A stretch of 64,000 nt of DNA from Psychrobacter sp. FDAARGOS_221 (GCF_002313155.2 NZ_NWFK02000001.1:1736001-1800000), one strand, 5' to 3'. Counted from the first letter of the stretch, positions 19,335-28,951 are shown. Translations and numbers: made by a program. Notes: generated from the sequence alone by a model not told the origin.

Positions 19335-19839
19335 ACATTTCGTTCCTTAACTGTCGATACTTTAATAGTAAAAAAACCAGCCCATCAATGCGCCAATACT
19401 GATAACAGCCATTACTGATGTCAAAAATGATTTACCACCGATATCGGTCTGTACGATGACAGTGATGGTATAAAAAAAAGCTGTTGTGGCGGTAATGCTC
19501 GCCCCTGCATGACGACAGTGGGTTGGTTGATTACGACAAATAAAATAGAATAAAAAATACAAAAAGCCCGCTTAATCCTTCGATTAAACGGGCTAACTGA
19601 TACAGCTTATATCAGCTTCAAAGCTGGCTTTAGAGTTGGCTTAACGGTTAGTTGCGGCTGCAGCTGTGTCGTAGCTTTTGACAACACTGGTGACAAAGTT
19701 GATGACAAAACTGAGCCAATTTGAGCGTGGTTACGCTCAAACTGATGCTGAGAATCTAGGTAGCCGATGCTATGGCAAACGTTGATTGCCACAAAGCGTG
19801 CTACTGTGCCTGCCAGCTCATTAAATATCAAACCAACAA
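19335..19839. other. Long gap with terminator and low-complexity sequence
   Basis: About 500 bases between the small membrane protein gene and the transporter gene, both minus strand. It holds the terminator at 19563-19596. Two minus-strand frames here (19362-19562 and 19607-19831) begin with TTG, lack ribosome sites, and one starts inside the terminator T run, so I do not call them. The stretch 19607-19660 has a degenerate repeat of the type ggctttagagttggcttaacggtt. Confidence 0.5.
19563..19596 (-). terminator. Intrinsic terminator
   Basis: AGCCCG..TAATC loop GATTA..CGGGCT stem with a T run on the minus strand. It lies about 245 bases beyond the stop of the gene at 19840, which would give that transcript an unusually long 3' end. 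Confidence 0.88.
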
Positions 19840-20286
19840 CTACTGAGCGGTTGCTTCTTCAGTAGCATCAGCGTCTGCTGATTCAGATGCTTCATCTTCA
19901 GCAACTGTTGTGCTATCAGCGGCGACACCAGTAGTAACTTCAGTGGTCGCTTCCACCGCTTCTGCTGTTTCTTGTGCGGCTTCAGAAGCAGCATTTTCTT
20001 CAACAGCTGTTGCGATATCAGTCTCTTCTGCCGCTTCCGCTGTGCCTTCTTCAGACTCTGCTGCTTCTGCAGTGGCCTCTTCAGTGGTAGACGCTTCAGG
20101 TGCTGCCGCTTCTGCTGTTGCTTCCTCAGTTGTCTCTGCTGCAGACGCCTCAGGGTCTGCATGATTACCTGCTGGGCGTAAGAAGGCTGAAATAGCAATG
20201 ATAAGTACGATAGCCAAAAAAGCAACAGTACCAACTAGAGCGTAGGCAAATTCTTTCTTCGGTTTATTTTGGCTTGCATCTGCCAT
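19840..20286 (-). CDS. Small membrane protein with a long acidic Ala/Glu/Thr tail
   Basis: A 148-residue protein with a short basic N-terminus (KPKKEFAYA), one membrane helix (about 13-36, LVGTVAFLAIVLIIAISAFL) and a tail of about 110 residues made almost only of Ala, Glu, Thr, Ser and Asp with repeats of the type TEEATAEAA. It has no cysteine. I recognise no family; similar anchored tails occur as hypothetical proteins in related bacteria. The inferred topology is a cytoplasmic N-terminus with the tail in the periplasm, from the positive-inside rule. Codon pattern in the tail is repetitive, so its length may vary between strains. Confidence 0.75.
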   Translation of the reverse strand: MADASQNKPKKEFAYALVGTVAFLAIVLIIAISAFLRPAGNHADPEASAAETTEEATAEAAAPEASTTEEATAEAAESEEGTAEAAEETDIATAVEENAASEAAQETAEAVEATTEVTTGVAADSTTVAEDEASESADADATEEATAQ

Positions 20287-20644
20287 AGGTCACCTATCCG
20301 TATAGTTTAGTTATAGCCAAAATGATAGCAAATAATCACTGTTATCGCTTATTTTGGACTATCAATAAAAGTTAAAGGGAAATGGTTCGTTGTCGTTATC
20401 CGCTTCAGAACCAGTTACAGTTGTCGCTATTATATCGCAATTTAATGCGTTTTGTGAAAATGCCCTATCCTATTTGTGGATTAGTAGTACATTTTATTTA
20501 AAATTTATTTAAAAACAGTCCCATTTATTGTGGCTGATCAATATTTGAGTCACTGCTGGATGTTAAATAGCAATGTTAACACACATTGATTGAGACCGCT
20601 TTTGGACCGCATTTAGCCGACATTCGGGCGGCTAATTTAACATA
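20287..20644. other. Gap between lnt and the small membrane protein gene
   Basis: About 360 bases. A 7-bp perfect hairpin (TTAGCCG / CGGCTAA, 20614-20636) lies nine bases beyond the lnt stop but has no T run, so it is only a possible transcript end. The part near 20287-20340 is the 5' region of the small membrane protein gene. I see nothing else. Confidence 0.45.
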
Positions 20645-22222
20645 TCACGCGCGTCTTGCGCCTCGTTTGGCAAACACACTCAACAATAATAACAGTCCTA
20701 TCACAATCAATATAGGATAGTTACCAAAACGCACATAAGGGGTCATGCCGGTTCTTGATTGCACCTCACCACGCAACACCGTACGCTCAAACTGAGGCGC
20801 GCGCTCAACAATACGACCTTTGTGATCGATAATGGCAGTCACCCCGGTATTGGTTGCCCGCATAAACCAGCGACCGGTCTCAAGGGAGCGCATCTGTACC
20901 ATTTGCAAGTGCTGTAAAGGACCGGCGGAAGTGCCAAACCAAGCATCATTAGAGATGGTTAACAAAAAGTCGGTGTCTTTGGCATTGCGGCGTGTGGTGT
21001 CTGGATAAGCCACTTCATAACAAATGGCGGTGCCTAAGTTGTGACCACGCACCTGCAGCGGCACTTGATTGGCATCACCGCGGCTGTAGCTCAGAATATC
21101 TGGGCTACCCGCCAGCTTTGGAAACAGATCCAGCGCGCCCTCTAACGGAATATATTCACCAAAGGGTACCAAGCGCTGCTTTTTGTATATCCCTTCAGAG
21201 TCAGCGCCTAATGCCATCACACTGTTATAGAACGGCGCATATTTGTCCGTTTCCGGATTATAAGCGGCATCGTCTTTAAAAGGCACACCAGTCAACCAAG
21301 CAGTATCAGTTTGCTTGGCAATTTTGTCCACTTCAGAGATAAAGCTCCAAGCCTTAGTTTGGAACATAGGAATAGAAGACTCAGGCCAAACCACAACATC
21401 TTGATCCCACTCGGTACTGGTTAAGCTGGCATAGATTTCTAAGGTTTTATACTGATAATCGGTCAACCATTTTAAATCTTGTGGGATGTTGCCTTGAATT
21501 AACGACACTTTTAGATTGTCACTGCCTGCTTTTGGCTGTGTCCAAGCGGGATTGGTCAGCCACAGACCAATACTGATTGCCATCAATATCGCAGTCACTA
21601 CCAAATAGCCAGCACGCTTGCGAAACACATCTACCAGACTTGCCGCCAATAATATGGCAACGAAAGATACCGCAAATACGCCAGCTACTGGTGCCAGTGA
21701 CGACAGCCAATACTGCTCGGTAAACGCATAACCGACGAACAACCACGGAAATCCAGTAAATAGCCAAGTTTTAAGCCACTCTTGTAATACCCACAGCGCA
21801 GCAAAAGCCAATGGCTGCTTACCCACAAAACGGTTAAATATCACCGCCATAAAGGCATGAAACAACCCCATTCCGAGTCCCATCACCGCAATCGCTAATA
21901 ACGACAGCGGCATGGATACATAGCCATATTCATGAATAGAGGTGTATAACCAAAAGGCACCGACGCACCACAGCCCCATGCCATACGCTTCACCGATGAT
22001 AAAGGCACGTTTATTGGTCATCGGGCCCAGTAGTAAGGCATAAAGCAGCGCTGGTGATAGCAAGGCAATAATCCAATAACCATATGGCGCCAGTGACAAC
22101 ATAAACATCGCACCGGCCAGCCAAGCGACGATCACTGCCAGTCCTATGGGTAATTGTGAGGCTTGCTCAGAGACGGCAGATGCGTTAAGTCGTTTTTGCA
22201 GATGTTGGGTTGAGGCTCGCAT
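20645..22222 (-). CDS. lnt: Apolipoprotein N-acyltransferase Lnt
   Basis: Adds the third acyl chain to the N-terminal cysteine of lipoproteins in the inner membrane, the step needed for Lol export to the outer membrane. The 525-residue protein has an N-terminal group of hydrophobic helices and a periplasmic nitrilase-like domain. The catalytic triad is E281 (VWPESSIPMF), K348 (YKKQRLVPFGEY) and C401 (TAICYEVAYP), at spacing equal to that of E. coli Lnt (E267, K335, C387). The ATNTGVTAIIDHKGR block is also conserved. In many proteobacteria lnt follows corC; that gene is not adjacent here. Confidence 0.95.
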   Translation of the reverse strand: MRASTQHLQKRLNASAVSEQASQLPIGLAVIVAWLAGAMFMLSLAPYGYWIIALLSPALLYALLLGPMTNKRAFIIGEAYGMGLWCVGAFWLYTSIHEYGYVSMPLSLLAIAVMGLGMGLFHAFMAVIFNRFVGKQPLAFAALWVLQEWLKTWLFTGFPWLFVGYAFTEQYWLSSLAPVAGVFAVSFVAILLAASLVDVFRKRAGYLVVTAILMAISIGLWLTNPAWTQPKAGSDNLKVSLIQGNIPQDLKWLTDYQYKTLEIYASLTSTEWDQDVVVWPESSIPMFQTKAWSFISEVDKIAKQTDTAWLTGVPFKDDAAYNPETDKYAPFYNSVMALGADSEGIYKKQRLVPFGEYIPLEGALDLFPKLAGSPDILSYSRGDANQVPLQVRGHNLGTAICYEVAYPDTTRRNAKDTDFLLTISNDAWFGTSAGPLQHLQMVQMRSLETGRWFMRATNTGVTAIIDHKGRIVERAPQFERTVLRGEVQSRTGMTPYVRFGNYPILIVIGLLLLLSVFAKRGARRA

Positions 22223-22602
22223 GACAGCTCCGGTAACTGATGTTTAGGACGTATTGCTATCCTATTTAACCTGCAATAATTAGCAGTACATTAAATAGGA
22301 CAATAACATTCAATAAGACAATAAATAGAACAAAGGGATTACATGAGATTGGTGGTTTTAATAGGCGTATCATAACAGCCTAACCGCAAAAAATCTCAAA
22401 GCTGATATAGTATAAGCAATAAGTGCAAAGATAAAGAGAGACCCAACCAATAGACAGCAAAATAGGATATAACGCTAAACACAAACAGAAGTTCACATTG
22501 CCAATCATTCACGCTATTATTTGCTGATACTGCAACTTATTGATAGCGTTATATTGTGATAGCGTTATTCGATCACGCCCACCGTTTATCAAGAGGCTGA
22601 CC
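22223..22602. other. Divergent intergenic region lnt-recG
   Basis: About 380 bases. Near 22283-22333 a degenerate 15-19 bp unit (aaataggacaataacattc) recurs two to three times. No terminator is expected because the genes diverge. Promoters were not assigned. Confidence 0.45.
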
Positions 22603-24837
22603 ATGCCCGATACTGCCCATCCAAACTCTAGCTCGATGCCGCCAACCAGTGCCGTTGATCTGCCGGTCAATGTCCTAGCCGGTGTCGGTAGCAAAATTGA
22701 AGGCCAACTTGAGCAGTTGAGCGTGGTACGTTTGTTTGATTTGCTACTGCATCTGCCCCGCGATTATGAAGACCGCAGTCGCTTAGTGAATATTCGCGAC
22801 TTACAAGACGGTCAGTCTGCGTTAATTGAAGGTCAGGTGACTTTTGTCGATAACAAGCGCAGTGGCATGACCGTAGTGGTTGAAGATGCCACTGGCGCGT
22901 TGCAACTGCGCTTTTTTAAAGTCTATGCCAGCTTGGCGCAGACCATGACCTTAGGCACTCAACTACGTCTGTTTGGTGAGGTCAAATACAGCCGTTATGG
23001 CATCCAAATGGCACATCCTGAATATACGGTCGTGACGCCTGGTGCGCCTGTGGTCAATACTGGGTTGCAGCCAATTTACCCGATCGTTAAAGGCTTGCAT
23101 CAAAATAAGCTACGCACTCTGGTCAAGTTAGCTTTACAAACCGTCTATCAGCAAGGCTTGCCGTTAAGCGTGTTTAACGCCTCCGACTGGGAAGCAGTCA
23201 ATCATTTGCCGGCGCCGTTACCGACCAATTCGTATGGCTTGCCTATAACGCCCACTGCCGGCGCTGCATCACCACAACCAATAGATAACAGCATTCCCAG
23301 TTGGCAAGGCTTAAGCTTATTTGAAGCGCTGACTTTAATTCACACCCCTCCGATGCACACCGATATCAGCTTGCAAGTGGCACAGCTTGAGCAATTAAAA
23401 GAGCGTACCCACCCTGCCTGCCAGCGTCTGATTGTCGAAGAGTTAACGGCACATCAGTTAAGCATGCTATATCGCCGTAAGCAGCTGCATCAGCACAAAG
23501 CACCCAAATGTGACAGTGACAGCCCATTGGCCAAGCAGCTACTCGACAACCTACCGTTTAGCTTAACCGGTGCTCAAGACAGAGTGGTAAAAGAAATCAC
23601 CAGCGATATGGCAACCTCTATTCCGATGCTGCGTCTGGTGCAAGGCGATGTCGGTGCTGGTAAGACCTTAGTGGCGGCATTGGCGGCTTGTTATGCACTT
23701 GATAGTGGCTGGCAAGTGGCGGTGATGGCACCGACAGAAATCTTAGCTGAGCAGCATCTGATTAACTTTAAAGCTTGGTTTGAGCCATTAGGTATTGGTG
23801 TGGGTTGGCTCGCCGGTAAGCAAACGGCCAAGCAGCGCCGAGAGTCATTAGAGCAAGTCGCAGAAAATGAAGTGCAAATCGTGGTCGGTACCCATGCCCT
23901 ATTCCAAGAGTCGGTAGTGTTTGCCAAACTGGGCTTGGCCATTATTGACGAACAGCACCGCTTTGGGGTTGAGCAGCGCATGGCGTTGACTGATAAAGGC
24001 GTCGCTGACAGCACCCCGCATCAGCTGATTATGACCGCCACCCCTATTCCACGTACGCTAGCGATGAGTGCCTATGGCGACATGGACACGTCTATTATTG
24101 ATGAGTTACCGCCAGGACGTACGCCGATTACTACAGTCACCATTGACCGTGCCCGCCGCGATGAGGTGATTGAACGCATTGCCGCTAACTGTAAAGAAGG
24201 CAAGCAAGCGTATTGGGTTTGTCCACTAGTCGATGACTCAAGCACCTTAAACGCACAAGCCGCTGAAGCCACTTTTGCTGATCTAAGTGAGCGCTTGGAC
24301 ATCCGCATCGGCATGGTACATGGCAAAATGAAGTCAAAAGAAAAGCAGCAAATCATGGCGGCGTTCAAAAATGCTGAATTGGATTTGTTGGTCGCAACAA
24401 CGGTCATTGAGGTCGGGGTTGATGTGCCCAATGCCTCCTTGATGGTGATTGAAAATGCTGAACGCTTGGGCTTATCACAGCTACATCAGCTGCGCGGCCG
24501 TGTTGGCCGTGGCTCGACCAAAAGCTTTTGTGTATTGCTGTACCAAACTCCCTTATCCGAGACGGGGATTGAACGTCTTAACGTGTTGCGTGACAGCAAC
24601 GACGGCTTTGTGATTGCCCAAAAGGACTTACAACTGCGTGGTCCCGGCGAGCTACTTGGCAAGCGCCAAACCGGTAATGTGGGCTATTATGTGTCGGATT
24701 TAACCCGAGATGAAAACTTACTGATGATTGCCAGTCATCTGGCCAAACGCTTGATTAATGATGACTCGCGCAAAACGGAAGTTACCCAGCTAATTCACCG
24801 CTGGATGCCAGAAGCAAGCAAATATACCAATGTGTAG
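22603..24837 (+). CDS. recG: ATP-dependent DNA helicase RecG
   Basis: Branched-DNA helicase that reverses stalled forks and processes Holliday junctions and R-loops. The start at 22603 is chosen for its AGAGG site; an in-frame ATG at 22540 would add 21 residues. The 744-residue product has the N-terminal wedge domain (LAGVGSKIEGQLEQL, FDLLLHLPRDYEDRS), Walker A VQGDVGAGKT, motif II IIDEQHRFGVEQR, TATPIPRTLAMS, then VHGKMKSKEK, ATTVIEVGVDVPNA and QLRGRVGRG in the second helicase domain. An insertion of about 30 residues rich in Pro, Ser and Gly (NSYGLPITPTAGAASPQP) separates wedge and helicase domains compared with the 693-residue E. coli protein. Confidence 0.96.
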   Translation: MPDTAHPNSSSMPPTSAVDLPVNVLAGVGSKIEGQLEQLSVVRLFDLLLHLPRDYEDRSRLVNIRDLQDGQSALIEGQVTFVDNKRSGMTVVVEDATGALQLRFFKVYASLAQTMTLGTQLRLFGEVKYSRYGIQMAHPEYTVVTPGAPVVNTGLQPIYPIVKGLHQNKLRTLVKLALQTVYQQGLPLSVFNASDWEAVNHLPAPLPTNSYGLPITPTAGAASPQPIDNSIPSWQGLSLFEALTLIHTPPMHTDISLQVAQLEQLKERTHPACQRLIVEELTAHQLSMLYRRKQLHQHKAPKCDSDSPLAKQLLDNLPFSLTGAQDRVVKEITSDMATSIPMLRLVQGDVGAGKTLVAALAACYALDSGWQVAVMAPTEILAEQHLINFKAWFEPLGIGVGWLAGKQTAKQRRESLEQVAENEVQIVVGTHALFQESVVFAKLGLAIIDEQHRFGVEQRMALTDKGVADSTPHQLIMTATPIPRTLAMSAYGDMDTSIIDELPPGRTPITTVTIDRARRDEVIERIAANCKEGKQAYWVCPLVDDSSTLNAQAAEATFADLSERLDIRIGMVHGKMKSKEKQQIMAAFKNAELDLLVATTVIEVGVDVPNASLMVIENAERLGLSQLHQLRGRVGRGSTKSFCVLLYQTPLSETGIERLNVLRDSNDGFVIAQKDLQLRGPGELLGKRQTGNVGYYVSDLTRDENLLMIASHLAKRLINDDSRKTEVTQLIHRWMPEASKYTNV

Positions 24838-24896
24838 CTGGTTGTACGGCGTATTAAATACGGAGCATTAAAATAGTTAATCTTAAACCAAGCAAT

Positions 24897-25607
24897 CTAT
24901 TCATTAATGCTGGCTTGCTTTCTTTTATAAATACGTCTGTCTTGCTTGATAAACCAAAATGGAATCAAGCCGAATAACACAAATGACCAAAACCATTCCC
25001 TGCGCTTTTGCTGCTGAATCTGTCGATATTTAGCATATTGCGTTTCGAAGTCATATAGCGTATCGCTACCGACCTCAATCTGATATGCCAAATTACCAAA
25101 TCCACCCAACTTCTGATATTGAGCCGTCATAATCTGACCACGATAACCCTCATCTACAAATAAATCTGCACAGCCATCATAGGTGCTGTAATCACAATGC
25201 AAATGCACTTTATTGATAACCAAATATTTAGTCGCCGATGTTCTTCTACCGCTTGGATAAGTCATGGGTCGATATGGGGTCAGGCCCGATACTTGCTGTA
25301 GCTGCGATGGATCTGTGGCAAGCCTAGTGAACAATATAGGGCTGTCCATCAATGTATACAGAAGCAAAGGTATCCAGATTAAGCTGATTAACTTATTACC
25401 CTTAAACGCTTTAGGTAATGATGGTTTTAAATAAACCCTAGAAATTACGGCACAGAGCAACAAGATGAACAGCGCCATAAGTGAAGTCACCATATCAGCG
25501 ATATAGAGGCCTATCATAGGTGCCACCACAGCATATACCCAGCTAATTATCACAAATTGCTTGGCTGTTGGTCGTGTTAACCGTTGTTTTAGAGTGGGTT
25601 TTGGCAT
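24897..25607 (-). CDS. Membrane protein of unknown function
   Basis: A 236-residue protein with a basic N-terminus, two adjacent hydrophobic helices (about 19-57), a third at about 72-90 and a fourth near the C-terminus (WSFVLFGLIPFWFI), followed by a Lys/Arg-rich tail. Between the third and fourth helices is a soluble region of about 100 residues with two cysteines (HCDYSTYDGC, a C-x7-C pair that could form a disulfide if periplasmic). I recognise no family. It is convergent to recG, with a gap of about 60 bases. Confidence 0.7.
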   Translation of the reverse strand: MPKPTLKQRLTRPTAKQFVIISWVYAVVAPMIGLYIADMVTSLMALFILLLCAVISRVYLKPSLPKAFKGNKLISLIWIPLLLYTLMDSPILFTRLATDPSQLQQVSGLTPYRPMTYPSGRRTSATKYLVINKVHLHCDYSTYDGCADLFVDEGYRGQIMTAQYQKLGGFGNLAYQIEVGSDTLYDFETQYAKYRQIQQQKRREWFWSFVLFGLIPFWFIKQDRRIYKRKQASINE

Positions 25608-26002
25608 AACAAGTTGGCTTCGGCTGCTGCGTTTTTGTTGTTGTCTATCCTGTTGTCTATGATACTTTAATCCAATATACCCAGTGGTTTAAAGTTTTGA
25701 TACCGACACACTAACACTGTGATTTTATAACTCAGCTTTCTTTCAGCCATAAAAAAACGCCTCAGTGCAAACTGAAGCGCTTTAACAGGATATTAAGGTA
25801 TTTTATAACGTGTCTTTTACAGGAAGTTTATCGTAGCAAGGGCGCTTAGATAGTCTTATAGTATTTTACAGTCCAAACCAAATAACTATTCAAATCAAAC
25901 CATTCAAATTAAATAGCTATTAAAACTAAATGCTATCCAAATCAACACCCTTGCTAACGTATCTCACGTGTTGCTTGTCACTTGTTACTTATGATGCATG
26001 AC
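25608..26002. other. Intergenic stretch with a terminator and A+T-rich repeats
   Basis: About 395 bases. It contains the terminator at about 25751-25785. Between 25870 and 25950 there is a degenerate A+T-rich repeat in which caaat/aatagctatt words recur, resembling on the opposite strand the array at 33963-34082. No coding frame is supported. Confidence 0.5.
25751..25786 (-). terminator. Probable intrinsic terminator
   Basis: Read on the minus strand GCTTCAGT and ACTGAGGC pair (one mismatch) around a four-base loop and are followed by a run of seven T. It lies about 220 bases beyond the Spy-like gene's stop codon. Confidence 0.75.
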
Positions 26003-26533
26003 TTATGACGCGTTACGCGTTGCATTTCTAGTCGCTCTATTCGCTTGACGCTCGGTTTGAATCTTTTCAAGCTGTGCAAGCTGCTCAGGAGTCAGAATGC
26101 TTGCTAGAGCCTGTTGCATTTGCTGACGCTTCGCTTGACGCTCTTCGGGAGTTAACTGTTTACCCTGTGGGTTTTGGCTACGATGCGCTTCTTTTAACGC
26201 CTCAATTTGACTTTTTTGAGTGTCAGTTAAGTTTAAGCTGTCGTAAAGCGCTTGCATACCGCCACGCTTGCCTTGTTGCTGACCTTGCTGTTGGTGGCGT
26301 TGCTGATGCTGACCTTGTTGACGCTGACCTTGCTGGTTCTGCTGATTGCCATCAATTCTTCTTATTTGTCTGGCTTCATTGATTTGTGCGCCTTGAGCGA
26401 CTTGTTGGTTTTGCGCCTGTGCAGTCGCCGTTGTGGTTGGTGTTGCTGTAGTCGCAGCGGTTGCTTGGGTGACACCTGCCATAGCGAATAAACTAGAAGC
26501 GGCGACCAGTGAACTCATTGCAAACTTTTTCAT
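26003..26533 (-). CDS. Spy/CpxP-like periplasmic protein (LTxxQ motifs), Gln-rich
   Basis: The start at 26533 has AAAGGA six bases upstream; the longer start at 26557 has none. The 176-residue product has a signal peptide (MKKFAMSSLVAASSLFAMAG, cleavage near TQATA), then a region very rich in Gln, His and Gly (repeats such as QQGQ, about 65-95), and then a helical part with two LTxxQ-type motifs, NLTDTQKSQIEAL and ILTPEQLAQLEKIQ. LTxxQ motifs mark the Spy/CpxP family of periplasmic chaperones and envelope stress regulators. The Gln-rich insertion is not typical of Spy. The C-terminus is basic (ATRNATRNAS). Confidence 0.8.
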   Translation of the reverse strand: MKKFAMSSLVAASSLFAMAGVTQATAATTATPTTTATAQAQNQQVAQGAQINEARQIRRIDGNQQNQQGQRQQGQHQQRHQQQGQQQGKRGGMQALYDSLNLTDTQKSQIEALKEAHRSQNPQGKQLTPEERQAKRQQMQQALASILTPEQLAQLEKIQTERQANRATRNATRNAS

Positions 26534-27175
26534 GTTATTTCCTTTATGGGTTGTCATTTATTTATTTTGCATCGTCTGTTGCGACGACTGAATAGATAAC
26601 AGCACTGCCATTTAGAACCTGACATTCAAAACTTGTCATTCAAAAAAGCTCATTGAAAAACAGCACTGAGGATAAGGGCTACTACTGTTTAGCTTACGGT
26701 TAGCTCTTTATACCCATGTATTCGATACAATATCTAATGCATTCGATACAGGTTTGGCTAAGCGCCTCATATCCAACGACATCCATCATAATCAACTTTT
26801 CTATTGCATAGGTTTATGAAGTTTTAAGAAGCGTAACAACTGTGTCTCAATTGCTTTTTGTTATACTGCTATGTTGTTGAATATAAGAACATTTACCTAA
26901 GATGCACAACCAAAGCCGTATCTTTCTGTTAAATAACACCGCGTAGAAAAAAACGTTATTTTTGTGAGCTGCCGCTATAACTGATTCTATAAAAGGATGA
27001 ACTGTAAAAGTTAAAAGTATCGATATAACACATTGTTTTCTTTGATATATTCAAAAGCGCTTCTCACTTATTATTAAAAACAACTGCTTTTATTCAGCCA
27101 CTGCGCTATGCTTTATTAAAACAACCTCATTATTTGTCCTATTTTATATACCGCCTCTTGTTTCAAGGAAGAATC
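26534..27175. other. Divergent intergenic region with short repeats
   Basis: About 640 bases between the Spy-like gene and the monooxygenase gene. At 26622-26662 a unit of the type gacattcaaaact is present three times with changes. At 26716-26752 a TCGATACA-containing unit of about 24 bp is present twice. No coding frame or RNA fold is supported. Confidence 0.45.
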
Positions 27176-28882
27176 ATGCCTGACAGCAGCAATACCAAAT
27201 CTAAAACCAATTCTGATTCCAACTCAATAAAACCAATGGTACCGCTATCAACCAAGCTGCCACAATTGCCGGCATTGCCTAACTTGCGCAAACGTGCAGC
27301 GGCCTCTGCTCGGCGCCGCTTACCACGCCTTCCGCTGATCAGCAAACAACCCAAGCTAGATGTGCTTATCATCGGGGCGGGTCTATCGGGTATAGACATG
27401 GCCAGTCACATCAAACGCGATAAAGTTTTGTCAAAATCAATAAAAAAAGGACGCGTGGCTATTGTAGAGAAGCGCGCAGCCATTGGCGGTACTTGGGACT
27501 TGTTCAAATACCCAGGGATTCGCTCTGACTCTGACATGACGACCTTTGGCTTTGCACATCGACCTTGGCTAGGCAATAAGACATTGGCCGATGCCGACTC
27601 GATTAAGCGATATATTGAGCAAACCGCTCAAGATGAGTCGATTACATCACTGATAAGCTTTAATACCAATGTCGTTCGTCTCGATTGGTCGAGTAAGCAT
27701 CAGTATTGGACAGTAACCCTAGCTGATGTGAATAGCGGCAAGCAGCGAAAAGTAACCACTCGATTTGTGGTTGGTGCCACTGGTTATTATGACTATGACC
27801 AAGGTTATCAGCCCCAGTTTGAAGGTGAAAAAGACTTTAAAGGGTTAATTGTGCATCCCCAACAATGGGATGAGCAGATTGATTATCAGGACAAGCGTGT
27901 GGTTGTCATTGGGAGTGGCGCAACGGCGGTAACCTTGGTACCCGCTTTGGTCAAGCCATTGATTGATCCGAGCAGCAGTCAAAGCCACGCTAAGCAGCAA
28001 GCGGCGGCGCACGTAACCATGCTACAACGCACACCCACTTATATCGGCAGTGTGCCCAGTGAGGATAACAGTGTGCAGACATTATCGAGCCGCTTTAAGC
28101 TCAAGCCTCAGACCGCATATCGATTAGTGCGTGGCAGAAATATCTTATTACAGCAAGGGGTTTACCAGCTATCAAGAATAGCGCCGGATACGTTGAAAAA
28201 GGGATTGATTACTCGAGCCAAAAAGGAGCTGGGCGCTAGTAAGGATAAGCTGAAGCACTTTACGCCGGATTATCAGCCGTGGGATGAGCGTCTGTGCGCT
28301 GTACCTGACGGTGATTTGTTCAAAGCGGTACGCTCTGGACATGCCGATGTAGTGACAGACCGTATTGATCACTTTACAGCAGAAGGTATTCAACTGGCTT
28401 CAGGGCATCATTTGCCTGCTGATATTATCATCACTGCCACTGGGCTTAAGCTACAGATGCTTGGCGGTGCGCAGGTGTATCTCGACGGTCAACTCGAAGA
28501 GGTAAGCAAAAAGATGACCTATAAAGCGGTGATGGTAGAGGATGTGCCCAACATAGCTGTGCTATATGGCTATACCAATGCCTCTTGGACATTGAAGATA
28601 GATCTGGCTTGTGGCTATATCACGCGCCTGCTGCGTCACATGCATCATTATGGTTATCAGATGGTAACGCCTAAGCCTACTGCAACCGATGGCGAGCAAG
28701 CACATATCCAGCCTGACACCATTATGGGATCACTAACTGCCGGCTATATTCGCCGCGCACAACATGTGTTGCCAAAACAGGGCGACCGCTACCCTTGGTT
28801 TGTGACCAATAATTATTTTAGCGATGTGATTATGCTTAAATACCGCCGCGTTGAAGACAAATGGCTACACTTTAAACGTTAG
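27176..28882 (+). CDS. Flavin-containing (Baeyer-Villiger-type) monooxygenase
   Basis: The start at 27176 has AAGGAAG six bases upstream. The 568-residue protein begins with a basic, Pro-rich extension of about 45 residues (LRKRAAASARRRLPRLP), followed by the FAD Rossmann motif VLIIGAGLSGIDMA, the EKRAAIGGTWDLFKYPG block typical of class B flavoprotein monooxygenases, VVGATGYYDYDQGY, and the NADPH motif VVVIGSGATAVTLVP. The ITATGLKLQML segment is the ATG motif. The enzymes insert oxygen into ketones or oxidise N/S centres; the substrate cannot be told. Similar long-chain proteins with PDDDLFKAVRSG-like blocks are common in Acinetobacter and Psychrobacter. A strong terminator follows. Confidence 0.88.
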   Translation: MPDSSNTKSKTNSDSNSIKPMVPLSTKLPQLPALPNLRKRAAASARRRLPRLPLISKQPKLDVLIIGAGLSGIDMASHIKRDKVLSKSIKKGRVAIVEKRAAIGGTWDLFKYPGIRSDSDMTTFGFAHRPWLGNKTLADADSIKRYIEQTAQDESITSLISFNTNVVRLDWSSKHQYWTVTLADVNSGKQRKVTTRFVVGATGYYDYDQGYQPQFEGEKDFKGLIVHPQQWDEQIDYQDKRVVVIGSGATAVTLVPALVKPLIDPSSSQSHAKQQAAAHVTMLQRTPTYIGSVPSEDNSVQTLSSRFKLKPQTAYRLVRGRNILLQQGVYQLSRIAPDTLKKGLITRAKKELGASKDKLKHFTPDYQPWDERLCAVPDGDLFKAVRSGHADVVTDRIDHFTAEGIQLASGHHLPADIIITATGLKLQMLGGAQVYLDGQLEEVSKKMTYKAVMVEDVPNIAVLYGYTNASWTLKIDLACGYITRLLRHMHHYGYQMVTPKPTATDGEQAHIQPDTIMGSLTAGYIRRAQHVLPKQGDRYPWFVTNNYFSDVIMLKYRRVEDKWLHFKR

Positions 28883-28919
28883 CGTTTAACGGCTAATCCA
28901 TTAAATTAACACATTAAAA

Positions 28920-28951
28920 AAGAGGACAGTGGTTACTGTCCTCTTTTTTTT
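28920..28951 (+). terminator. Intrinsic terminator after the monooxygenase gene
   Basis: Perfect 10-bp stem AGAGGACAGT / ACTGTCCTCT with a GGTT loop, then eight T. The A run on the other side lets it also end the minus-strand transcript of the lysine-rich gene at 28996. Confidence 0.92.

Noticed and set aside
19362..19562. 66-residue minus-strand frame with a hydrophobic end
   Set aside because: It would begin with TTG inside the T run of an intrinsic terminator, with no ribosome site.
19607..19831. 74-residue minus-strand frame downstream of the small membrane protein
   Set aside because: TTG start without a ribosome site, no recognisable domain, and it lies in the 3' trailer made of degenerate repeats.
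19900..20160. Plus-strand Ser/Ala/Val-rich frames
   Set aside because: Mirror images of the Ala/Glu/Thr tail of the minus-strand gene.
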